Below are positions 1-7,732 of a DNA stretch of 64,000 nucleotides, piece by piece (the stretch's first letter is position 1; every line of letters begins with the position of its first letter). Origin of the DNA: Streptomyces sp. YIM 121038 (GTDB lineage: Bacteria > Actinomycetota > Actinomycetes > Streptomycetales > Streptomycetaceae); assembly GCF_006088715.1 (NCBI RefSeq), contig NZ_CP030771.1, forward strand, positions 3,100,001 through 3,164,000, in the 5' to 3' direction. The notes under the pieces are model-generated. The model made no database searches and had not been told where the DNA came from. It saw only the letters and a program-made list of their open reading frames with translations. The position numbers were made by a program, and so were the translations under genes.

Positions 1-597
1 CCGCGCGCCCTGGATCGCCGAGACGCCGACGCCGCCGCAGCCGATGACGGCGACGGACGAACCGGCCGCCACGTCGGCGGTGTTGAGGGCGGCGCCGAGC
101 CCGGTGGTGACGCCGCAGCCGATGAGCGCCGCGATGTCGTAGGGCACGTCGTCCGGTACGGGCACCGCGCAGGCCGCGTCGACCACGACCTCCTCGGTGA
201 AGGTGCCGGTGCCCGCGAAGCCGAAGACGTCGCCCTGCGGGCGCTTGAAGTTGGGCGTGCCCGCGTTCACGAACCCGGCGAGGCACAGCTCGGTCTGGCC
301 GCGCCGGCAGGCCGGACACTGCCCGCAGGCCGGGAGCCAGCACACCACGACCCGGTCGCCCTGCTTGACGTTCGTGACGCCGTCGCCGACGTCGATGACC
401 TCGCCCGCGCCCTCGTGCCCGGGGACGAACGGCGCGGGCTGCGGCAGGACGCCGTTCATCGCGGACACGTCGGAGTGGCACAGGCCCGTGGCCCGGACGC
501 GGACGCGGACCTTGCCCGGGCCGAAGCCCACCGCCTCGACGTCGTCGAGCACGTCGAGCTTGTCCTGGCCTGTCTCGTGCAGTACGGCTGCGCGCAT
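1..597 (-). CDS. Zinc-dependent alcohol dehydrogenase, 3' part cut off by the window edge
   Basis: Reverse-strand gene starting at ATG 597; about 199 N-terminal codons are present and the C-terminal NAD-binding half lies outside the window. The translation shows the medium-chain ADH layout: a first catalytic-zinc Cys in GLCHSD, the second zinc ligand in GHEGAGEV, and a four-Cys structural zinc lobe (CWLPACGQCPACRRG...C). The start of the Rossmann fold (VAVIGCGGVGVSAIQGAR) runs into the window edge. A purine-rich AGGAG lies just upstream of the ATG. It would oxidise an alcohol with NAD or a bound cofactor in the cytoplasm. Because it lies next to a steroid-type hydratase, a role in sterol side-chain alcohol oxidation is possible but inferred only. 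Confidence 0.9.
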   Translation of the reverse strand, partial: MRAAVLHETGQDKLDVLDDVEAVGFGPGKVRVRVRATGLCHSDVSAMNGVLPQPAPFVPGHEGAGEVIDVGDGVTNVKQGDRVVVCWLPACGQCPACRRGQTELCLAGFVNAGTPNFKRPQGDVFGFAGTGTFTEEVVVDAACAVPVPDDVPYDIAALIGCGVTTGLGAALNTADVAAGSSVAVIGCGGVGVSAIQGAR

Positions 598-671
598 GAG
601 GGTGGGGCTCCTCTCACCTCTGGGGTACGTACACCGGTGGTCCGTACGTCGGCCGTGCCCGCCCGGGCACG

Positions 672-1544
672 TCAGTCGTGCTCCACGACCGTGTCCGCGA
701 GCACCGGCGCCCCGTCCCGCTCCAGGGCCGTGACGACCGCCTGGACCCGGCCCGCGGACTCCCACATGCCGATGTGCAGGGTCTCGCCGGGGAAGACGAC
801 CCCGGCGAAGCGGGTGCGGTAGCCGCGCACCCGTGACACGTCGCCGCCGAGCACGGTGTCCACGACGGCCTTGAGCGTCATCCCGTACGAGCACAGGCCG
901 TGCAGGATCGGCCGGTCGAAGCCGCCGAGCGCGGCGAACTCGGGGTCGGCGTGCATCGGGTTCCAGTCGCCGGACAGGCGGTAGAGCAGTGCCTGGTCCT
1001 CCCGGACGGGTCGCTCGGCGGTCCGGTCGAAGGGCCGGTCGGGCACGTCGAGCCGCGCGGAGGGGCCGCGCTCGCCGCCGAAGCCACCCTCGCCGCGGAG
1101 GAAGAGCTGGGCCTCGCTCGCCCACAGCGGCCCGTCGCCGTCGGCCGCCTCGGCGCGCAGGACGATCACGGCGGCCTTGCCCTTGTCGTGGACGGCCGCG
1201 ACCCTGGACGTCAGCGTGGCCGTGCCGCTCACCGGGATGGGGCGGTGCAGCTCGATGGCCTGGCCGCCGTGCAGGACGGCGGCCAGGTGCACGTCGATGC
1301 CGGGTGCGGAGAGCGCGCTCATGGCCCCCATGCCCGCGCCCGCGACGGTGGCGAAGCTGGGCAGCACGTGCAGCCGGGACTCCAGCGTGTAGCGCAGCTC
1401 GTCCGGGTCGGTGGCGGGGTGCTCCTTGTCGGGGTTGGCGGCTGCGCCGATGCCGAGGTGGTAGAGCTGCACGTCCTTGTGGCCCCAGGTGATCTCGGCG
1501 CTGCGGGGCTCGGCGGCCAGGGCCTTGGCGGCATCGATGGGCAT
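672..1544 (-). CDS. hsd4B: MaoC-type 2-enoyl-CoA hydratase, Hsd4B/ChsH3-like
   Basis: 290-residue double hot-dog hydratase. The reading frame is open much further upstream, but ATG 1544 (MPIDAAKAL...) has AAGGAG seven bases before it and fits the family length. The C-terminal half carries the hydratase-2 signature (GDWNPMHADPEFA, then FDRPILHGLCSYG), supplying the Asp/His catalytic pair. From memory the whole protein follows mycobacterial Rv3538 closely, including ITWGHKDVQLYHLGIGA and LRGEGGFGG. The expected reaction is hydration of a 2-enoyl-CoA during beta-oxidation of the sterol side chain. A perfect KstR palindrome lies about 95 bp upstream. No fused dehydrogenase domain is present. Confidence 0.88.
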   Translation of the reverse strand: MPIDAAKALAAEPRSAEITWGHKDVQLYHLGIGAAANPDKEHPATDPDELRYTLESRLHVLPSFATVAGAGMGAMSALSAPGIDVHLAAVLHGGQAIELHRPIPVSGTATLTSRVAAVHDKGKAAVIVLRAEAADGDGPLWASEAQLFLRGEGGFGGERGPSARLDVPDRPFDRTAERPVREDQALLYRLSGDWNPMHADPEFAALGGFDRPILHGLCSYGMTLKAVVDTVLGGDVSRVRGYRTRFAGVVFPGETLHIGMWESAGRVQAVVTALERDGAPVLADTVVEHD

Positions 1545-1637
1545 GGGTGGCGGCTCCTTGGTGGTCGTGAGACCTCGGTGCGACCGTCCGCACCGTCGGC
1601 CGCACCGAGGTCGCGACGGGGCCGGAGGAGCCCGTTC

Positions 1638-1651
1638 TAGAACGCGTTCCA
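1638..1651. promoter_or_regulatory. KstR operator
   Basis: TAGAACGCGTTCCA matches every fixed base of the KstR consensus TnnAACnnGTTnnA. It lies between the hydratase gene (start 1544, minus) and the divergent histidine kinase gene (1855), much closer to the hydratase. KstR is encoded in this window at 21948. Confidence 0.85.
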
Positions 1652-1712
1652 GTCCGGCGCTCTCCTGTATAGCCCAGCACCCCGGAGTTGGGAAGGCCGC
1701 CGACGGCCACTC

Positions 1713-1727
1713 CTGACGTATCGTCAG
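1713..1727. promoter_or_regulatory. CTGAYG-N3-CRTCAG palindrome, copy 1
   Basis: CTGACGTATCGTCAG, two perfect 6-base arms around 3 bases, 61 bp beyond the KstR operator in the same intergenic region. The same palindrome recurs at 7353, 12482, 17204, 35395 and 45969. The binding protein is unknown to me. Confidence 0.6.
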
Positions 1728-1854
1728 ATCTACCGCCGCCATCGGCACCCGTGACATTTGTCCTGGCCAGGACCGTACGTAGCGGTCTACGCGACCCCGG
1801 TCCGCGTTTCGTACTGTCGACCTCACGCAAGGAACGGAATCGGGGGAGTACGAG

Positions 1855-3114
1855 ATGTCCTGGATGCACGGTGTCACCCGCCGACTGCACGAGGCGCGCG
1901 CGGCGCGTGCCGCCTGGCACGCCGAGTGGCCGCGGCAGAAGGCGGCCTGGCGGGAGCAGCGGCGGAACTGCAAGAACGACAGGACGGCGCTCGCGGGCCC
2001 GCCCAACGGCTTCGCGCTGCTCCCGTGGCTGCTCATGGGCCTGGGCGCGTTCTCCCACCTGCTCCAGGGCAGGACCCCGAACCCGTGGATCGCGGCCATC
2101 GGCCTGCTGGTCTTCAACTCGCTGTACGTCTCGATCGCGTTCCGGGCCTTCGACAAGGCCAAGCGGGAGTCGCGCGCCACGCTGGGCGCGCTCCTGGCGA
2201 TGGGGGCGCTGACCGTCGCGCTCGCCGCGGGGTACGGCGGGAACTGGCTGATGTTCTTCCCGCTGTTCGGCCTCGCCGTCGGCGCGGTGGTCCGGGGGCG
2301 CCGCCTCGGCCCGGTCGGCCTGGCCCTGAGCGCCCTCGCGGGCGCGGTCGCCGGGCTCAGGGAGGGCTGGGACGGCGTCAACATCGCCTACGGCACGTTC
2401 CTGTCGACGATGGTGACGGCGGCGATCCTGTCCCTGTCCGAGGCGGTACGGGACCTGCGGGCGGCCCGGGAGGAGCTGGCGCGGCGCGCGGTGGCGGAGG
2501 AGCGGCTGCGCTTCTCGCGGGACCTGCACGACCTGCTCGGCCACACCCTGTCGGTGATCGTGGTGAAGTCGGAGGCCGCGCGCCGCCTCGCGCCGCGCGA
2601 CGTGGACGCGGCGCTCGGCCAGGTCGCGGACATCGAGTCCGTCGGCAGGCAGGCGCTCACCGAGATCCGCGAGGCCGTCACCGGCTACCGCGAGGCCTCG
2701 CTGGCCACGGAGCTCGACCGGGTGCGCGACCTGCTGGACGCCGCGGGCGTGGAGACGGTCGTGCGCCAGTCGGGGCCGCCGCTCGACCCGCCGTCGTCGG
2801 CGCTGCTCGGCTGGGTGGTGCGCGAGGCGGCCACCAACGTGGTTCGGCACGCCCGGGCCAGCCGGTGCGAGATCGAGGTCACCGGCACCGCGGACCGGAC
2901 CCGCCTGGCGATCACCGACGACGGCCGCGGCGTCGGCTCGACCCCGCCCGGCAGCGGCCTCAAAGGCCTGGCCGAACGCCTCGCCGCGGCGGGCGGCTCC
3001 CTGGAGTCGGGGCCAGGGCCGCGCTCCGGCTTCCGGGTCACGGCGGCGCTGCCGGCGGGCGGCGGGGAGCGCGCGGGGGCGGGGGCCGGGCGGGCGGAGG
3101 CCGCTCCGGCCTGA
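1855..3114 (+). CDS. Sensor histidine kinase, DesK/NarL-partner type (HisKA_3)
   Basis: 419 residues. The N-terminal half has several hydrophobic segments (roughly residues 50-185), consistent with a membrane-embedded sensor without a large extracellular domain. A short coiled segment (EAVRDLRAAREELARR) leads into a HisKA_3 dimerisation/phosphoacceptor helix, RFSRDLHDLLGHTLSV, with His225 as the likely autophosphorylated residue. The HATPase_c domain shows the N box (REAATNVVRHA), DDGRGVG and GLKGLAERL. The likely partner is the NarL-family regulator at 3928, although an LPMO gene separates the two. ATG 1855 follows a GGGGGAG-like ribosome site. Confidence 0.92.
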   Translation: MSWMHGVTRRLHEARAARAAWHAEWPRQKAAWREQRRNCKNDRTALAGPPNGFALLPWLLMGLGAFSHLLQGRTPNPWIAAIGLLVFNSLYVSIAFRAFDKAKRESRATLGALLAMGALTVALAAGYGGNWLMFFPLFGLAVGAVVRGRRLGPVGLALSALAGAVAGLREGWDGVNIAYGTFLSTMVTAAILSLSEAVRDLRAAREELARRAVAEERLRFSRDLHDLLGHTLSVIVVKSEAARRLAPRDVDAALGQVADIESVGRQALTEIREAVTGYREASLATELDRVRDLLDAAGVETVVRQSGPPLDPPSSALLGWVVREAATNVVRHARASRCEIEVTGTADRTRLAITDDGRGVGSTPPGSGLKGLAERLAAAGGSLESGPGPRSGFRVTAALPAGGGERAGAGAGRAEAAPA

Positions 3115-3118
3115 CCGG

Positions 3119-3146
3119 GGCCCGCCCACCGGCGGAGGGGCGGGCC
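3119..3146 (+). terminator. GC-rich hairpin after the histidine kinase
   Basis: Perfect 9-bp arms (3119-3127 and 3138-3146, GGCCCGCCC/GGGCGGGCC) start five bases after the kinase stop codon. There is no T run, so termination is plausible but not certain. Confidence 0.5.
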
Positions 3147-3194
3147 GGGGACCTGCGGCCATGGCGGACGGTGTGCCAGAACCTGCCGCAACTC

Positions 3195-3230
3195 TTGACG
3201 GAGTTCAGTCAATCCGTAAGGTCTAGGCCA
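3195..3230 (+). promoter_or_regulatory. LPMO promoter with an overlapping DasR-like site
   Basis: A sigma-70-like -35 TTGACG (3195-3200) is 16 bases from TAAGGT (3217-3222). AGGTCTAGGCCA at 3219-3230 matches 10 of 12 bases of the dre core TGGTCTAGACCA bound by the GlcNAc-responsive repressor DasR. It overlaps the -10, as an operator would. DasR control of chitinolytic genes is established in Streptomyces; its action here is inference. Confidence 0.55.
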
Positions 3231-3291
3231 ATGGACCGGCCCAGGCGCCGGGCCGGTCGCCCCTCATCCCCCACCGCGGAGGGAGCACACG

Positions 3292-3807
3292 ATGCACACC
3301 AAACGGAAGCTGGCCGCGGGCCTGGGCGCGGTGTGCGCGCCCGTCCTCGTCCTGGCCTCGGTCACTCCGGCGAGCGCCCACGGCTACATCAACTCGCCGC
3401 CGAGCCGCCAGGCCCAGTGCGCGGCGAACACCGTCCCGTGCGGCGAGATCAAGTGGGAGCCGCAGAGCGTCGAGGGCCCCAAGGGCCTCACCAGCTGCAG
3501 CGGCGGCAACGCGCGGTTCCGCGACCTGGACGACGACAGCAAGGGCTGGAAGGTCTCCGACGTCAACGCGTCGCAGCAGTTCACCTGGCGCCTCACGGCA
3601 CCCCACCGCACCAGCACCTGGCAGTACTTCGTCGACGGCCGCAAGGTCAAGGAGATCAACGACGGCGGCCGCCAGCCGCCCACGACCGTGACCCACACCG
3701 TCGACTTCGGCGGCATCACGGGCCGCCACAAGATGCTCGCGGTCTGGAACATCTACGACACCGCCAACGCGTTCTACGCCTGCGTCGACATCAACATCAG
3801 GGGCTGA
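3292..3807 (+). CDS. Secreted AA10 lytic polysaccharide monooxygenase (chitin-binding protein)
   Basis: 171 residues with a Sec signal peptide ending ASA|HGYINSPPSR. Cleavage after Ala29 exposes His30 as the N-terminal copper-brace histidine that defines AA10 enzymes. The second His is probably in TAPHRTSTW, and the C-terminal AFYACVDINIRG fits the axial aromatic/disulfide end of single-domain chitin-active members. There is no extra carbohydrate-binding module. The mature enzyme, about 142 residues, would oxidatively cleave chitin outside the cell. The gene lies between a histidine kinase and a response regulator gene, has its own promoter, and is followed by a strong hairpin, so it is a separate transcript. 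Confidence 0.93.
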   Translation: MHTKRKLAAGLGAVCAPVLVLASVTPASAHGYINSPPSRQAQCAANTVPCGEIKWEPQSVEGPKGLTSCSGGNARFRDLDDDSKGWKVSDVNASQQFTWRLTAPHRTSTWQYFVDGRKVKEINDGGRQPPTTVTHTVDFGGITGRHKMLAVWNIYDTANAFYACVDINIRG

Positions 3808-3843
3808 CGCTCCGGGGCACGCCCGAACCCCCGGACGGGGGCA

Positions 3844-3883
3844 GGCCGGCCGGACCCGAAAGCCCCCGGGGGTCCGGCCGGCC
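3844..3883 (+). terminator. Terminator hairpin after the LPMO gene
   Basis: Perfect 14-bp arms at 3844-3857 and 3870-3883 (GGCCGGCCGGACCC and its complement) with a 12-base loop, 37 bp after the LPMO stop. No clear T run follows, as is common in high-GC actinomycetes. Confidence 0.75.
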
Positions 3884-3927
3884 CGCGCACGCTGCCCGAC
3901 CTGGCGTTCCGGCCTTAGCCTGACGCC

Positions 3928-4569
3928 ATGGACGAGATGCCCGAAGACCGCCGCCCCGCGAAATGCGTCCGGGTCCTCCTCGCCGAGGACCAGGGCATGA
4001 TGCGCGGCGCGCTCGCGCTGTTGCTCGGGATGGAGCCGGACATCGAGGTCGTCGCCCAGGTCGGGGCGGGCGACGAGATCGTGCGGACCGCGCTCACGGC
4101 GCGGCCCGACGTGGCGCTGCTCGACATCGAGCTGCCCGGGCGCAGCGGCCTGGACGCGGCGGCGGAGCTGCGGGAGGAGTGCCCGGACTGCCGAGTGCTC
4201 ATCCTCACCACGTTCGGGCGGCCCGGGTATCTGCGGCGGGCGATGGAGGCGGGCGCGGCGGGCTTCCTGGTCAAGGACGGGCCGGTGGAGGACCTCGCGG
4301 AGGCGATCCGCCAGGTGCTGCGCGGCGAGACCGTCATCGACCCGGCCCTGGCCGCGGCCGCCCTGAGCGCGGGGCCGAGCCCGCTCACGCCGCGCGAGGC
4401 GGACGCGCTGCGGGCCTCGGTGGACGGGGCGACGATCGCCGACATCGCGTCGGCGCTGCACCTGTCGGAGTCGACCGTACGGAACTACCTGTCGGCCGCC
4501 ATCGGCAAGACGGGCACGCGCAACCGCATGGAGGCCGTGCGGGAGGCCCGCCACCAGGGGTGGCTGTAG
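3928..4569 (+). CDS. NarL/FixJ-family response regulator (DesR-like)
   Basis: 213 residues. The receiver domain (about residues 13-130) has the acidic pair E20/D21, the phosphoacceptor Asp66 in VALLDIELPG, the switch Thr in LILTTFG and the conserved Lys in GFLVKDGP. A LuxR-type helix-turn-helix follows (about 150-210: LTPREADAL...TIADIASALHLSESTVRNYL). It is the natural partner of the kinase at 1855. It converges on the MFS gene at 4579 with only a 9-base gap. Confidence 0.92.
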   Translation: MDEMPEDRRPAKCVRVLLAEDQGMMRGALALLLGMEPDIEVVAQVGAGDEIVRTALTARPDVALLDIELPGRSGLDAAAELREECPDCRVLILTTFGRPGYLRRAMEAGAAGFLVKDGPVEDLAEAIRQVLRGETVIDPALAAAALSAGPSPLTPREADALRASVDGATIADIASALHLSESTVRNYLSAAIGKTGTRNRMEAVREARHQGWL

Positions 4570-4578
4570 CCCCGGCGG

Positions 4579-6015
4579 TCAGTCGCGGGCGGCGCGCGGC
4601 ATCCAGACGAGGACGACGAGCGCGGCCAGGGCGAGGAACACCGCGCCCCAGAGGAAGGCGAGGGCGTAGCCCTCCGCGACCGCCTGCGCCCCGGGCCGCC
4701 CCGCCGTGCGGGCCGTGGCGACCGTGGAGAGGATCGCGAGCCCCAGCGAACCGCCCATGGTGCGCGAGGTGTTGATGAGGCCCGCGACGAGCCCCGCGTC
4801 CCCGGGCTCGGCCCCGCTGGTGGCCAGGGACGCGAGGGGGGTGCCCGCGAGGCCCGCGCCCAGCATCATGAGGATGCCCGGCAGCATGATCGAGGTGACG
4901 TACGCGCCGTGCGCGCCGTCCCCGGCGAGCATCCGCCACTGCCAGGCGAATCCGGCGGCGGCGGTCAGGACGCCGATGACGGTGACCGTCCGCGCCCCCA
5001 TGACCCGCATCAGCCGGGGCGCGACCTTGGATCCCACGACGACGCTGACGGAGCTGGGGATGAGCGCGAGCCCGGCCTCCAGGGGCGTGTAGCCGAGGAC
5101 GTTCTGCGCGTACAGGGTCATGAAGAACCACATCGCGAACAGGCCCATGCCGCAGACGAACATGGTCGCGTTGGCCGCCGAGACGGACCGCACCCGGAAC
5201 AGCTTCAGGGGCATGAGCGGCGCCTTGGAGCGCGCCTCGACGCCGAGGAACGCGGCGATCAGGGCGAGCCCGGCCACGAGCGGCACCAGGGTCGCGGCGG
5301 CGGTCCAGCCCGCCACCTCGGTCTGCACGATGCCGTAGGCGAGCGTGGCGATGCCCGCGGTGACCAGGACGGCCCCGGGCACGTCGAGCCGCCGGGCGCC
5401 GCTCGCCCGGCTCTCGCTGATCCAGCGCAGCGCGGCGGCGAACACGAGGACGCCGACGGGCACGTTCACGAGCAGCACCCAGCGCCAGGAGAGCCCGTCG
5501 GTGAGGACGCCGCCGACGAGTCCGCCCGCGGCGCCGCCCCCGGCCCCGACGGCCGACCAGGTGGCGATGGCCCGCACCCGCGCGGCCCCCTCCGGCACGG
5601 CGGAGGTGAGGATGGTCAGGGTGGAGGGCGCGAGGACGGCGGCGCCCAGGCCCTGCACCGCCCGCGCGGCGAGCAGCTGCCACCCCTCCTGCGCGAGCCC
5701 CCCGCCGAGCGAGGCGAGCGTGAACAGGCCGAGCCCCACCAGGAACATCCGCTTGCGCCCGAACAGATCGCCCGCGCGCCCGCCGAGCAGCATGAACCCG
5801 GCGAAGGCGATGGAGTAGGCGTTGACGACCCACTGCAGGCCCGTGGCGCTGAGGCCCAGGTCGGCTCGCATGGACGGCAGGGCCACGTTGACGACGGACA
5901 CGTCGAGGACGACGAGGAACTGCCCGGCGCAGGCGGCGGCCACGACGAGCCACAGGGGGGCGGCGGCGCGCCGGGATATCGGGGTGTCGACGGGGGTCTC
6001 CAGCATGGGCTCCAT
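4579..6015 (-). CDS. DHA2-family (EmrB/QacA-like) 14-TM drug:H+ antiporter
   Basis: 478-residue polytopic protein. The first helices carry the DHA2 motif LDVSVVNVALPSM, followed by WVVNAYSIAFAG, the loop GGRAGDLFGRKRMF and motif C (GGAAGGLVGGVLTDGLSWRWVLLVNVPVG). These place it among proton-driven multidrug exporters of the inner membrane. It ends close to the converging regulator gene and starts at ATG 6015. There is no local regulator beside it, and its substrate cannot be read from sequence. Confidence 0.9.
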   Translation of the reverse strand: MEPMLETPVDTPISRRAAAPLWLVVAAACAGQFLVVLDVSVVNVALPSMRADLGLSATGLQWVVNAYSIAFAGFMLLGGRAGDLFGRKRMFLVGLGLFTLASLGGGLAQEGWQLLAARAVQGLGAAVLAPSTLTILTSAVPEGAARVRAIATWSAVGAGGGAAGGLVGGVLTDGLSWRWVLLVNVPVGVLVFAAALRWISESRASGARRLDVPGAVLVTAGIATLAYGIVQTEVAGWTAAATLVPLVAGLALIAAFLGVEARSKAPLMPLKLFRVRSVSAANATMFVCGMGLFAMWFFMTLYAQNVLGYTPLEAGLALIPSSVSVVVGSKVAPRLMRVMGARTVTVIGVLTAAAGFAWQWRMLAGDGAHGAYVTSIMLPGILMMLGAGLAGTPLASLATSGAEPGDAGLVAGLINTSRTMGGSLGLAILSTVATARTAGRPGAQAVAEGYALAFLWGAVFLALAALVVLVWMPRAARD

Positions 6016-6078
6016 GCTGACAGCCGACGCGTGTCCCGTACATCGGAAATTGGCGGGGCAGGCCGTGGGGCGCGGGAC

Positions 6079-7296
6079 CTAGGCCGGAAGTCCCGGTCCT
6101 TCGCCGCCCCGCCCCGGCCGCCGCAGCAGCGTCACCACCGCCGCGCCGCCGAGCCCGATGTTGTGCGCGAGCCCGGTCCGCGCCCCCGACACCTGCCGCT
6201 GTCCCGCCTCGCCCCGCAACTGCCAGGTCAGCTCGGCGACTTGGGCGACACCCGTCGCGCCCAGGGGATGCCCCTTGGAGATCAGCCCGCCGGAGGGGTT
6301 CACCACCCAGCGCCCGCCGTACGTGGTCGCGCCGGACTCGACGAGCTTGCCGGACTCGCCCCGCGCGCACAGGCCGAGCTCCTCGTACGTGAGGAGTTCG
6401 TTGACGGAGAAGCAGTCGTGGAGCTCGATGACGTCGAGGTCGTCGGCGGTCAGGCCCGAGCGCTCGTAGACCCGGTCCGCCGCCGCGCGCGTCAGCGGGC
6501 GGCCCACGACGTCGAGACAGGAGCCGGAGGCGAAGGACTCCTCGGTGTCCGTCGCCATGGCCTGGGCGAGGATCTCGACCGCCCGGTCCGCGAGCCCGTG
6601 CCGCTCCACGAAGCGCTCGGACGCCACGAGCGCCGCCGCCGCGCCGTCGGAGGTGGGCGAGCACTGGAGCTTGGTGAGCGGGGCGTGGATCACCTCGGCG
6701 GCGAGGACCTCGCCCACGGTGGGGGCGGACCGGAACTGGGCGAGGGGGTTGTGCACCGAGTGCCGGTGGTTCTTGGCGGCCACCGCCGCGAGCTGCGCGG
6801 GCGTCGTGCCGTACCGCTCCATGTGCTCGCGGGCCGCGTTGCCGAAGATCTGGGCGGTGGGCGGGGTGGCCGCGAAGCCGTGCCGGGCGGCCATGACGCC
6901 GTAGTGGCGGGCCACGGGCGAGGCGGCGAAGTCGCCGCCGCCCCCGCCGAGGGAGCCGCGCTTCATCCGCTCGAAGCCGAGGGCCAGGACGCAGTCGCCC
7001 GCGCCGCCCTCGACGAGCTGACGGGCGAGCATCAGGGCGGTCGCGCCGGTCGCGCAGTTGTTGTTGACGTTGTAGACGGGCAGCCCGGTCAGGCCGAGTC
7101 CGTACACCGCGCGCTGGCCCGCCGTCGAGGCCTGGAAGCAGTGGCCGACGACCGCCTGCTCCACCACCGCGTACGGAATCCCGGCGTCCGCGAGGGCCGC
7201 GGTGCCCGCCTCCGCCGCCATGTCCCAGTACTGCCAGTCCCTGGTCTCGGGCTTCTCGAACTTCGTCATGCCGACGCCGACGACGTACGCCTTCAT
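6079..7296 (-). CDS. Thiolase-fold lipid-transfer protein, Ltp1-like
   Basis: 405 residues from ATG 7296 (MKAYVVGVGMTKFEK); the longer open frame upstream runs through the operator region and is not real. The fold is SCP-X thiolase: VNVNNNCATGATAL holds the nucleophile-position Cys, with LHDCFSVNELL and SGGLISKGHPLGATG. From memory it follows mycobacterial Ltp1 (Rv2790c) along its whole length. Ltp proteins act as thiolases or aldolases on CoA thioesters in sterol side-chain removal. The gene has a perfect KstR palindrome 41 bp upstream, so induction by steroid intermediates is expected. Confidence 0.88.
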   Translation of the reverse strand: MKAYVVGVGMTKFEKPETRDWQYWDMAAEAGTAALADAGIPYAVVEQAVVGHCFQASTAGQRAVYGLGLTGLPVYNVNNNCATGATALMLARQLVEGGAGDCVLALGFERMKRGSLGGGGGDFAASPVARHYGVMAARHGFAATPPTAQIFGNAAREHMERYGTTPAQLAAVAAKNHRHSVHNPLAQFRSAPTVGEVLAAEVIHAPLTKLQCSPTSDGAAAALVASERFVERHGLADRAVEILAQAMATDTEESFASGSCLDVVGRPLTRAAADRVYERSGLTADDLDVIELHDCFSVNELLTYEELGLCARGESGKLVESGATTYGGRWVVNPSGGLISKGHPLGATGVAQVAELTWQLRGEAGQRQVSGARTGLAHNIGLGGAAVVTLLRRPGRGGEGPGLPA

Positions 7297-7336
7297 CCGT
7301 GCCTCCCTGGCAGCGCCCTGCGGGACGGCGGCAGAA

Positions 7337-7350
7337 TAGAACACGTTCCA
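7337..7350. promoter_or_regulatory. KstR operator
   Basis: TAGAACACGTTCCA, a perfect fit to TnnAACnnGTTnnA, 41 bp upstream of the Ltp1-like gene, where it would block its promoter. Confidence 0.87.
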
Positions 7351-7352
7351 AT

Positions 7353-7367
7353 CTGATGGAAGGTCAG
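7353..7367. promoter_or_regulatory. CTGAYG-N3-CRTCAG palindrome, copy 2
   Basis: CTGATGGAAGGTCAG, one mismatch to the palindrome, only 2 bp from the KstR operator. The spacing suggests a second regulator, or an activator site, at the same promoter. Confidence 0.5.
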
Positions 7368-7732
7368 ATGCGGAGCGCGGGGCGCGCGGGAGGGTAGGGC
7401 GCCGGGCGGCGGGCAGAGTGAGGGGCGGGTGGCGGGCAGGGCGGGCGATCGGCGTGCGTACAGGCGCGGTCAATGGGAGGTCAAGAGTTCCCCTGGTTCG
7501 ACGTACGTCGGAATAGTCGCCCCGGGAAACAAGTTCATCGCGCATGTAACCGCGGGCGTCCCGCACGCCCCACCCGCCACACACGTGACGTCCTGTCCCT
7601 CACACCCACGCCGACGACACCCACACCGACGGCACCCGCACCCACGCCGCACGCGCGACGCGCTCCACGCCCCACCCGGCCGTCGCACCGCTCCACCGCC
7701 CCGCCACCCTTCGTCCCGGAGGCACCAGCCCT
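7368..7732. other. Intergenic region between the Ltp-like gene and the MFS gene
   Basis: The 365 bp between divergent genes hold no convincing gene. The stretch 7600-7680 is a C/A-rich run of CACCCACGCCG-like imperfect repeats. A GGAGG sequence at 7718-7722 serves as the ribosome site for ATG 7733. Confidence 0.5.

Noticed and set aside
672..2384. A 570-codon reading frame on the minus strand
   Set aside because: Only codons from 1544 down encode the hydratase. The upstream part crosses the KstR operator and lies antisense to the histidine kinase gene.
7600..7690. CRISPR-like repeats in a CACCCACGCCG-rich stretch
   Set aside because: The units are short, irregular and without spacers; this is compositional low-complexity DNA.
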